A DNA stretch of 64,000 nucleotides from Mytilus californianus (lineage: Eukaryota; Mollusca; Bivalvia; Mytilida; Mytilidae): positions 86,487,143 to 86,551,142 of the forward strand of contig NW_026262679.1 of assembly GCF_021869535.1 (NCBI RefSeq), given 5' to 3'. Positions within the stretch are counted from its first letter, which is position 1, and each line of letters starts with the position of its first letter. A program made the position numbers and the translations under genes. Under the pieces are notes generated by a model. The model did no database searches, was not told the DNA's origin, and was given only the letters and a program-made list of their open reading frames with translations. Positions 1 through 12,000 of the stretch are shown here, in pieces.

Positions 1-97
1 GCTAGGTGTGATCCACAGGCAGTGTGTATCAATACCATTGGTTCATTTAAGTGTGACTGCAGACCTGGCTATAGTGGTGATGGATTTACCTGTAGAG
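1..97 (+). CDS. FBN: Fibrillin exon, EGF module (human cbEGF18 position), partial
   Basis: The window begins inside this exon. The 32 readable residues carry [12 protein letters not shown] and end at T-C-R, with donor gtaagg at 98, phase 1. The calcium-binding D-x-N-E start lies before the window. The next intron (98-982) holds one copy of the 213-bp inverted-repeat MITE (283-495) and otherwise AT-rich sequence in which I see nothing. Confidence 0.85.
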
Positions 98-3000
98 GTA
101 AGGTTCATATTAACCTTGCTATAGTGGTGTTGAATTTAGGTCATGAGGTAAGGTTTGTGTAATTCTGGCTGTATTGGGATAGCTTTATTTGTGGGGAGTA
201 AGTTAAGTTTAATAGGTACTTCCATATAATAGAGACACATTTAATAGCAGAGGTTTCTAGCCTAACATTTGTTATCTTGCGATACTGTGAATTCATTAAT
301 ATTCGTCGGATACCATTTTCCTGCATTTCGTGGGTAAAGGTGAACCACAAATTTAAGTGTTCAGTGAAGTGTAAGTTTTCTATATGCTTGTACGCAGACA
401 TTGTTATAACTTCAAAATCAAATATCCATGAATAGACAATTTTTCCGGAATCCACGAAAACTGGTACCCACGAAAAAATTAATGAAATCACAATAATGGA
501 GTAAAATCTTCTTACAGTGGTAAGGCTCAAGTAAATCTGGCAATTATCTTTTACAGATTTATTTACAAATCTAAAGTTTCTAAAAAAAAATATTATGTTG
601 TGGAGACAAGTTCACTTGTAGAGGTAAGGTATATATAAACCTGGCTATTATTGAAATGAAATTACTTGTATGGTAAGATTTAATAGATGTAAGTAGTCAC
701 ATGCTTGTCTAGGTAATCCTTTATATCAAATATTAAAGAAGAAAAAACTTGTGCATAATTATGTTTTTTGTCCAGTATTTTATTTTAAACTTTTGATTAA
801 ATTGAGTTGATTTTCTGATATGCCTTCATGTAATAAGATACATCTTTATGTATATAAATTCAGCTTAATTATGAAACTGAATGATAGTTTCATCTTCGAA
901 GAAGTAAAAATTAGTTAGGAAGAATAAAAATGGTTGATATGAAATATATTTTATTAATCATTTGATATTCATTTCTTTATAGATGTAAATGAATGTACAC
1001 GTAACAACGGTGGCTGTGATATAGATGCCACCTGTGTAAATGTACCAGGCAGTTTTAGATGTGTTTGTGATGATGGTTATACTGGTGATGGGTTCCATTG
1101 TAGAGGTATGTTTTAACTTGTTTCTTTAAAGTCAGTGATAGAAAAAGGGGTCATTCCTTGTCAAGTTTTCTACCAACTATATTGTCACTGTTGATGTTGA
1201 TTGTCCATATTGATATCAGTTGTCAAACAATAGAACAACAGGAAAACTTCACAAACATTATAAATAATCAATTACTCCCATACATAGCTTCTAAAGATAC
1301 AACTAGTATACATTATTGTTTAGGGGCCAGCTGAAGCCCACCTCCAGTTGCGGGATTTTCTCGCTGTGTTTAAGACCCATTGGTGGCCTTGGGCTGTTTT
1401 CTGCTCTTTGGTCGTGTTGTTGTCTCTTTGACACATTCCCCATTTCCATTCTCTATTTTTTATACATAATTAAATACAAATGGTAATAGTTTATTGCTTA
1501 ATATGATGCAAGTATTTTTAAGGACAGCTATATTTTTTGTTAAATACAATTTTAGTGGTTATCACAAGAAAACAATGGTGGTTGATGTTGGAGGCCATAT
1601 GGCCAAAGACCACAATTAATGATCCCGCTTTTCGTTGTCCACGAATATAGTTCCTTTTAATTAGAGTGTATTTTTTCTTAATTTTTTTTCTTTCCCTTCC
1701 TCACTCATTTCTTAGATTTTTTTGGATGGAAATGAAAGAAGAGAGGTGAAATAAACTTTTGGATGTTGTATTTTAACTGATTTTGATATGGAAAGAGTAA
1801 TTAGGCCAGGTGCAAAAAGGTGATATTTACAGTTTTCGGAACATCTCTTGACTTGTCCATAGGGGTATGGATGTGTATTGGCTAAATTTGTAAGATGCTG
1901 GGGAGCGATATTTCTGAATGTTTGATATATGTTTGGACTAGTACTGTACTTTACACACACAAAATATTTGACAAAAAGAACCGGAGCATTTTTTTTAATG
2001 AAACAAAACGTTATAAAGAACTAATAGAGAATTTAATTGTGGTCTGTGGCCTAAGAGGTGAAATTCAGGAAATATTGAATTTGTACTTTGACAACTTCCC
2101 TGAATGATCTATTGGTATTAATTTGTCAAACTACATGAGAATAAATGATTTCCACTTTTATTTGATAGAAATTTTGTAAAAAAGTGACATTTCAGCCTAC
2201 ATGCCCAAAATTGAACTTTTTCAGTTGTTTCAATATTTTTACAAAAGTAGCATGCTTACTTTCTCTCTCACAGGTTTTTCTGATTTTCTACTTGTGTTTG
2301 TGGTATCTAATGTAGATGTTTAACTCATTTTTGAACACTAAACATACAAAAAAAGTAGATAAAATCAGAATAAGAGTGCAAAATGTGCTGCTTTAATGGT
2401 CCTAGTCTAACGGTCAGTATGAAGCAAGTGAAAAATGAGGTTCTATGCACATACAAGTTGAATTCCTTTTAGCAGATTTCACTGAAACTGTATCAAAAGC
2501 ACTTATTACTGGTTGTTTGACCTTGTCTGTTTCACAGACTACCTTTATTTTCTTTTGTTTGATAGCTAGTGGTTAAAATATTGGCCTTTTGAGGCTGAAA
2601 TTTCATGCCGGTTTTAAAAAGTAAAGTAAATAACTTTGCATTAGATCATACTGTCTACATATATAGTTGAAAGTGACAGTCTTGTTACATCCAGGCTCCA
2701 TGTTTTATCATATCTGAGCAAAGATTTGAGCAAAAAGAAGCATATCTTCATCTCCCATATCATTTATATGCTTTTTAATATGCAAATGTGGGGAACGACC
2801 TAAATTGACAACCTGTTTTTTTAAGCTTGACATTGCTGAAGACCATTTTATTCACATGTGTTATGCTATTTGAAACTTATATTTCCATTAAAAGTACATT
2901 TATAACATGTAAAAGGTTTTTTTATAACTTAGCAACTTCAGAAAATTGTGGTAAGTGAAAAATATTACATTGCATATAAGGCCTCACTTCATTTGAAAAC

Positions 3001-6000
3001 CTCTATTTTTTGGCACAGGCCCATATGAAATTTACTTCTGGCCATTTTTTATAAGTCTGAAACATGAAGTATGCTATCTGTTGCTTTTAATAGGTGATAA
3101 CTTATACATAGAGACATTAAAAAGTGTAAGTTTTGGTATATTTTGGTTTTTAGAAGCCCAAATTTGATAGTTGAAATTATTCTAATTCAACGCCACAATT
3201 CAGCACCCAAAGTTCAGATATGAAAAATGCCACAATTTTTATAATTGGTATCATATGGCTTTGAAACTTTATAAACTGTTTCATAATACACTAAGCTTAA
3301 ATCATACCAAGTTTTATTAGAATTGGTCAAGGTTTAGACCCCTAATAGGCCAAGGACCACAATTAATGATCCCGCTTTTCGTTGTCCACGAATATAGTTC
3401 CTTTTAATTAGAGTGTATTTTTTCTTAATTTTTTTTCTTTCCCTTCCTCACTCATTTCTTAGATTTTTTTGGATGGAAATGAAAGAAGAGAGATGAAATA
3501 AACTTTTGGATGTTGTATTTTAACTGATTTTGATATGGAAAGAGTAATTAGGCCAGGTGCAAAAAGGTGATATTTACAGTTTTCGGAACATCTCTTGACT
3601 TGTCCATAGGGGTATGGATGTGTATTGGCTAAATTTGTAAGATGCTGGGGAGCGATATTTCTGAATGTTTGATATATGTTTGGACTAGTACTGTACTTTA
3701 CACACACAAAATATTTGACAAAAAGAACCGGAGCATTTTTTTTAATGAAACAAAACATTATAAAGAACTAATAGAGAATTTAATTGTGGTCTGTGGCCAT
3801 ATAGTAGTCAAGATAACCCAGTGAACATTTTGCTGGTGTTTGCCTCATTTTCAGTTAATCTTGATCTCCATAATTGTGTATTATTTATGTATATCAAGAT
3901 TTATGTTTGCAGATGTGGATGAGTGTACTGTTGACAGATTATCTTGTCAGAATGGACAATGTATAAACATTCCAGGCAGTTATAGGTGTGAATGTGAGAT
4001 GGGATTTACTACGTCAGAAGATGAGAAAGCTTGCCAAGGTATCCATCTAGTCATATTATGCTAAGATAAAAAAAAAATATAACAAGAAACCAACAAATTA
4101 ATAAATGCAAGGACCATTTGTTCACAAAAATCATAGTGTGTCGTAGGAATTTCAAGATGCTCATTACACCTCTCTAACAGTTATAGTTGAATTATTAATT
4201 AAAAGTTTAAAGATTTTATTATTATAGCTGTAACTTTGTAAGGAAAAAAGGTACTGAATGGGTTGTCAAGAAGTGATTACAGTCTTGTAAGTGCTCTCAC
4301 AACTTCATTTCTTGACAGAATTTTATTAAATTTAAATCAGCCTTGTCCTGGACAACTTTGAAAATCAGCTACAACCAACTGTTCTTACAGGATTTATGCC
4401 CTTTGAAATGTAAATTATGTAGAAAATTGCATATTCACCTACCTTTCATGTAAACATTTTTTTAAATTATATCAAGGTTCATATGAGCACCCCCAAGGGT
4501 GACTGGGGAACAGAAATATGGTCACTTTGGACTTCTTCAGACCAGCAGTAAAACCCTTGCCAAAGTGGGTCATCCATTAGGCTGCAGCCATGTCAGAATG
4601 GGGACGTTAAATCCAATGCCTGGTGTTGAGAGAGTGCCATACTTTGCACGTTAAGAACCCTTGCAACAACTCTAAAATGGATCTGTAGGTGGCCTGGTGC
4701 ACGGCAAAATGTCTGTCCCTATCCAAAATCTTAATATAATACATGGACTATTTTTATACTGGTTCTCACATCATGTTTTGTTTGATTTTCAGACATTGAT
4801 GAGTGTATATTCAAGCACTTGTGTGTTAATGGACAATGTGAGAATACATATGGACACTTCAGATGTAACTGTGAACAGGGCTATACACTGGACCAGACAG
4901 GTGGAAATTGTACAGGTACATTATTTCTTATATTATGTTTTATTTAAAGACTGGTTCCTGAAAACAATTTTACCTGATGGAAAAAGTTTGATATCTTTTG
5001 ATCTGTATGAGATAAATGGGTGACTTAAAGACATTTCCTCAGTACCATACATAGTAGCAATTTATTTTAATATAACATAAGATAATAATTACTGATACCT
5101 CAACTTTCTAATATTTTTACACATTTAAATTGGGGTTTTTTTGTAAGCATATATACTATATTAGAGTACAATCTTTTTGGTTTTAACAAACTAATTAAGA
5201 TTCATTGCCGTTTTTGTAAAATAAAAAAAAGTTGATTTAAATTCTATTTATTGTTTTAAAATGGTGAATCTGTAGAAGTTCAACACATATTGTCATACTT
5301 TCAGATATAAATGAGTGTTTGAACCCAGATAACTGTAGATATGGGACGTGTATAAACACCAGTGGAAAGTACATCTGTCAGTGTCCACCAAACTTTACGT
5401 TGACACCATCTGGAACAGCTTGTATTGGTAAGTACATCTGTCAGTTCACCAAACTTTACGTTGACACCATCTGGAACAGCTTGTATTGGTAAGTACATCT
5501 GTCAGTGTCCACCAAACTTTACGTTGACACCATCTGGAACAGCATGTATTGGTAAGACTCTATGTTAGATAAGTGCTATTAATAGCATACTTTAATGACT
5601 GAAGCAAACATTTTTCACTGTAAATTTTAGTGTTGATAAATTGAAATTGCCTATAAATTTCAACAAAAATGCTACTTAAGTGCAGTCAGTAGTAGGAGTG
5701 AACAGAAAACTTAGAATGTTGAATGAATATTCAAATTTGTATAAATAAAAACCTTAAAGAATATGTTCATAGTTGAAGCATTTCTTGAAATGTTTTTCAG
5801 TAAAGAAGCAAGTCCTAACCAAAACCTAGTTGTCTTGGGTTAGGACATATTTCAAAATCTGATTATGGAGAGAAGTGCTTAATAGTTAGTATAATATTTG
5901 AAAAATAAGCTACAAGTAATAAAAAGTTTTCTTTTTGTCAATGTCTAATCTTGATGAAATTCCACTGGCTAAAACATTTTTGTAATTTAGATTTAAGAAT

Positions 6001-9000
6001 TGGTACCTGTTACTTGGAAGGGCCTGCTGTATCACAAGGAGTTGGTAGATGTAGAGGAGAGATTGGTACAAACTTATTACGATCTTCATGTTGTTGTTCT
6101 GTTGGTAAAGGATGGGGTGAAGCAAGGGGCATGTGTGAGCACTGTCCCAGAAATGGATCATGTAAGTAGAAATTTACGTAAAACTCCGTTTTTATAGTTA
6201 AAAAATTCTTCCTAGAATTTCTTCATATTCCAGAAACAGTGCCAATTAAGTTATATGATATTTAAAGTAAATGGACAGATTAAATAAGAAAGATAGCCTT
6301 AGATAAATAAAAAAAGAGAGACAAATTTGATGCAAGGTTTTTTTCTGATGATGATCCATTTGTAAAAGCCGTATTATCCATATCTGTTATTATCACAGAC
6401 AGTTATCAAAATGATTACTGTAAATTCAGAAATTATTGCGACTGGGTGATGATCGCAATAATAAGAATTCGCATTATGATATCTGATACATATGTCCTTA
6501 TGCAGATTTTCTTGAAATCGCAATAATTCATTCCACATTTTTGTCCATTCTTAAAAAATCACAATAATAAATGAACGCAATAATTTCTGAATTTACAGTA
6601 TCATATTTTTTTATTTTTAGCTGAGTATAGATCCCTCTGTCCAGGTGGTCCAGGATTCAAACCAGGAAACACCACAACAGGAGGTATAGATGGTAAGAAT
6701 GAGCAGTAGTTCTGTATTAATATAAAATATGGGGTATATGTCAATGAGACAACAACCTGACTATAGAGTTAACCAAATGACTTTCAGGAGCCAATATACA
6801 ATCTTCAGCAATAGACAGGTGTCTATACAACATGTTGAACTTTAAATTGTCTCAAGTCTATGAGAGTTGTGAATAAATTAAACAGAAGCAAAGAAAAATC
6901 TGTGATCAAGACCAATTTTATTCTCCAAATAACAGATATGACATAGGACAATCACTGACAAGATTTCTGACTCTGGACGGGCACATGCATGTATAGGCAA
7001 GGTTAAACTTGTTTGAGATCTCAACCCTGCCCCTTTTAATCTTGATAAGTGAAATAATAAAATGTACATAAAAGGCATACAATAAAAATCTGTAGAGGAA
7101 AAGCACTGAACTCTAAATAACGGTATAATTAAGAAATGACTGTAATATTTTTTTCTGTCTATGAAGAAATAACATAAAAAATGTGGTGCACACTGAATAA
7201 ACCTAGTAGTTGTTTATTTAAAAGTGTGCACCACATTTTTTGAGGTTATTTCAAATAGACACAAAAAATATTACAGTCATTCCTTATAACTTAATTCTAA
7301 TTTCCATTTTTAAGGAGTAAATCATGAAAAAATGTTGATGATGTCACGGTCACATTACAAAATTATGTCTTATGAGCTGATAGACAAACAAATTTCAGCC
7401 AATCAGAAGACATGTTACATCAAAAATTAAAAACGATAATTTGTTTTGTTCTGAATATGCATGAATATTCGCAACTGTATGTTTAGAAAAGAACAGTTGA
7501 TCAATTAGTGATACTGTCAATTGAACATCGAACATCTAAAAGCTCTTCTTTTGTAAAAAAAAAAATGTGTTGAGAATGCACATGACAACGCATAATATAA
7601 TTGTTGCTCTGTATAGATATGAACTGTTTGCCTTATTTTGTTAGACATAGACGAATGTGTAGAAATCTCTGGTATATGTGAAGGTGGAGAATGTCAGAAT
7701 ACTTATGGTGGATATATCTGTATATGTCCTACTGGATATAGACTCCAGCGTCACAGGTGCATAGGTATGTTATGTCTGGTAGACACAGAATACTTATGGT
7801 GGATATATCTGTATACGTCCTACTGGATATAGACTCCAGGGTTACAGGTGTATAGTTATTTTTAGTAGCATTGTATTATTTATAGGAAAAACCCAGAATA
7901 GTTATGAATAATGAGAGTATTTGTAGTGAATACATTATGAGACAACACAAATAACCTAAATACATCTAGTGGTCAACATACAATCTTCAACAAAAGATGG
8001 CTTTCTATCAAATATTTCAACCTGTTAATCATCCAGAGCCTAAATAAGTTGTGAATAAATTAAACAGACACCATCAAAGATTTTCCAAAGGCACAAAATT
8101 TTTCAAATATTTACAAAAAAATTTCGGCATATATGTGAACAGGGCCTGTTGTATCATTCCCACATAAATGATGCTCAATAAATTATGTTTTTTCCTATAA
8201 GAAATGAAGTTTTGGTATTGAGCAGGTCCTGCTTCCTTCATGTTGGATTATACAAGATACTCATCAAAGATACCAAGCTTAAAATTTTGTATGAGGGTCT
8301 GATTGAGGGGTCCTTCAATTCTGTATTCTTTAATTTTTTAGGCCATTTTTCTCTATTCTTTATATTTTTTGCTCATTATTCTCTATTCTGTAAACTGGGC
8401 CATCCACACCCTCTTGTATGCCAGATGTTTTATATACAAAAGATTCATCAGTGATGCACGAATCAAAAAAGTTAAAATGCCTAATAACGTACAAAGTTGA
8501 AGAGCTTTGAGGACCCACAAGATAACCACTGATCTGAAAGAGACATGAAATTTACAATATGTTACAGTCAGGGAGTTTTGGAAAGTTAGCTGCAATCTAC
8601 ATGCTTGCCACACTATCTATCTGGCAGTAAATTTATGTGTAAATGTAAAATTTTTAAAGAAAGAGACATATTAGCACAGAATGTTATTGCAGTGTTGAAA
8701 ATGAATAGGTTTTAGAATACATAAATACTTTGCAATGATTTCATTTGGAAGGCATGATTGAATCCCATGTAAAGACAAACAAGGATGGAAATTAACTGTT
8801 TTAAAATTCTTGAATTTAATATTTATACTGAAAATAAAAAGAAATTAAACAAATTTTGTGTTTAATTGAGCTTTTTTTTAAATAGATATTGATGAATGTA
8901 GAGAGAATCCTACATTATGTGGAGAAGGGACATGTGCTAATATACAAGGTAGCTTCAAGTGCATGTGTCCTGATGGATATGTACCAATGATTGGTGAGAA

Positions 9001-12000
9001 AGGTTGTATGGGTAAGTCTTATTTTAGATGTATTGCTTGAATTCAAAAGTTTATTTTGAAGTATTACTCAAATGGGAATTGCTGAACAAAAACTTTTTGT
9101 CCACAGACATGACATGTTTGTTTTTGAACAAAAAATCAACCATTTTTACAGACATTTACATTATTGGTCGAAGTGGGCAGCCAAAGGATGAGTGTGACCT
9201 AATGAATACAAGTTCACTAACCAATACTAAATTCTCTCATACCCATCATAAAATATTAATAAGAATAGAATGTGTTACCTACATTGTTTAAATATGCTTC
9301 ATTTGTATCCTGTTTGATAGTCGTCTCATTGGCAACCATACCACATCTCCTTATTTTATATTACTTGTTTAAATATTTACTCTGAAAATCCTTTGTCATA
9401 TAAACACTAATTATCAAAACAAAATAAGTTGAACTGATTTACATATTACACCATTACAAAGTAAACAAATCAAACTAAATTCATTGGAAATTGCAGAGTC
9501 ATTATGATTCGTGGGATATCAAAGAAGTAGTTTCGATAAGGCTCGAGATGGCCCCTTTTTTAGTTATAATTTCAAAATTAGGATTTATTGACCAATATCA
9601 CAATGAATTATAGCTGATACAGTGACTAGATATGAAATATGTCTTTTTGTTGAAAATTTACGTACTTGCGTTCTATTCATGACGTCACAAATAGAACTCA
9701 TGTTGATTTTCCATGAATATGGGTAAATTTCCATTGATTTTTTAGTCAGGATCCATAGATCGCATGTGTCGACAGAAAAGATCTTTCAAAATAATGTTTG
9801 TTATAACATTTTACATATCTGACTTGAATATTTTGTTTGTCTATGTATGCACTCTGTTTCCTAGGCCTGAATTTGGTTAAAATCCGGATGATTTTGTCAA
9901 ATTTCGCAGAAGTCTCTATTTGTGGCTTATTTGGGATGTAAAAATCGACGTTTTAAAATATAAATTTGACAAAAATAGTCCTATTTAACTTTCTTACATG
10001 TCTTTTCATCAACTTAAAACATTTTTTATCTTGAAACATTGAACTATATAATCTGGGCCAAATATGGTCCTTACTGAACTTAAATTACTCCTTTCATGGA
10101 TTTCGTTGGTAAATGATAACCATGAATTTAAATGTTTAACTTAGTACACATTTTCTATATGCTTGTATGCAGACTTTTGCAAAACCACAAAATCAGATGT
10201 CTATGAAAATACAACTTTTTATCAATCCACGAATAAATAGTATCCATGAAAACAAATTAATCCACAGTACATATGATCTTATATGATGAGATGTTTCTGT
10301 TTTAGATATGAGGAAAGGAAACTGTTATTCATCATACTTTACACAGCTGAGACGACCATACCAGCTGGTTTGTGAAAGTCCTTTGTCATCTAATGTCACC
10401 AAAAAGATGTGTTGTTGTAGTTCACTTGGTAAAGCTTGGAATTCTCCCTGTGAAGTATGCCCAGAAGCTGGAACTGGTAGGTTAAAAATAGAATTTAGTA
10501 AGTAAAAAAAAAAATGTTTCGAAAAAACATATATACCAAACAACCATTGAACTTTATTTGCAAATCCGACCATTTTTTTTGTCTAGCATGTTTTGATCTG
10601 AATCACTGATTCATGCTCAACAATCAATCAATTAGCTTGGAAGTTTACAGTGATTTGTATGCCACAACTACATTAGTAGGGGGACGTTATGTTTTTAGTC
10701 TTGTGTGTTTGTCTATTCATTCGTTAATAGTCTAGTACTTTACCATGGGATGTGGTCACATCAACTTAAATCTCTCATACACATATTCATTATGATGTGA
10801 ACTATTTTAAAAATATTTGCCAAATTAAAGTTTCGATGCTGATTTAACTACTCATTGAAATGGTGATGTGATAGTGTGAGCAGTGCATCGTGTCTTATGG
10901 AAACATATTCTTGTTAAAAAGTCAAATGACTAAATAAAATCATGTGAAGAAAAACTTGTTAAATAAACACTAATTAGATCACAAGACAGACTAACATAGA
11001 ATAATAAAAAATCCAAAAAGTCTGTTATGAGAATAGTTTCATTGGTTATTTACTGTGGTTTCATTATTATTTGTTGGATATCAATTTTCGTGGGTTTCGT
11101 AGGTACAAGTAAACCATGAATTCAAATGTTCAACGAATTACAAATTTTTCATAGGTTTTGTATGCAGAGATTGGTAAAACCACTAAATCAAATATCCACG
11201 AAAATGCAAGTTTTCCTCAATCCACGAAAATTGGTACCTACGAAAATAAATGAATCCACAGTATATATGATTTCTAGTTAACTTTTTGGTCAGATCCAGC
11301 TTTTATTGCTATAACTGTATCAGAGATGTGAAAAAAATATTTGTGTCTGCTCATAGTTAAGTAATTGTTTCACTTATGCTGTGTTTAGATTTATCTTTTG
11401 TTTCTTTTGGTAATATTTTTTTTATTTAGACCATTGTAAATTGTACTTGCAGGAGACTATAGTGAGCTATGTGGACCAAAAGATATTAGTCGTAAGTAGA
11501 TATATGTGTAAAGATTAATTAAAAGAAATACATTTCTATTTCAATTTCTTTGAAAAATACCCTTTTTTTAAGGTTTGGAAAATTTCTTGCAGATTTAATG
11601 GGTCCATTCAAAATAAAGACTTAGAAATTTTGTAGTTGGTTTGGTATTGTATTGTTTCAATGATGACTGAAATGTGGAATTAGCTTCCTAGCAGAATATA
11701 ACATTTTGTAACATCATATTTTTTTACGTGACAGCTATTCCAAAAGATTCTTCAAAAGCAGCACATTTAGAATATTTCTTTACCAAATTTGTCAAGGCTG
11801 TTCCAGAAATAAATGTGTGGAAGGGTGGGAAAGCTCTAATTTTCATTCTGCCAAGCATAAAATAGTAATTAAATATTTCCCCTCCCCCTCCCAACCCTCT
11901 ACAATCAATTCTTGAACAGGTTTTAGTAAGCTTAAATATATAAACTATAGATATATAAAGTTAAAATTTATTCAGTTTATATCAGCTTTGTAACACATCC

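Larger units (their letters stand above)
1601..3798. mobile_element. Composite element: two direct 451-bp repeats around a 1.3-kb core
   Basis: Both terminal repeats are 451 bp and differ at only about three positions that I can see. The composite is flanked by ATAT on each side (1597-1600 and 3799-3802), which looks like a target-site duplication. Each repeat itself has inverted ends (ggccaaagaccacaatta against taattgtggtctgtggcc). The core (2052-3347) shows no coding signal. It could be a short LTR-type (TRIM) element or two MITEs that moved together. The ends are not TG...CA, and no primer site or polypurine tract is clear. Confidence 0.6.

Noticed and set aside
1601..3798. Calling the composite a classical LTR retrotransposon
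   Set aside because: No TG...CA ends, no clear tRNA primer site or polypurine tract, and no gag or pol coding in the core.
1712..3824. Open frames in the 451-bp repeats
   Set aside because: Present on both strands of a non-coding-looking repeat and kept only because the copies are nearly identical.
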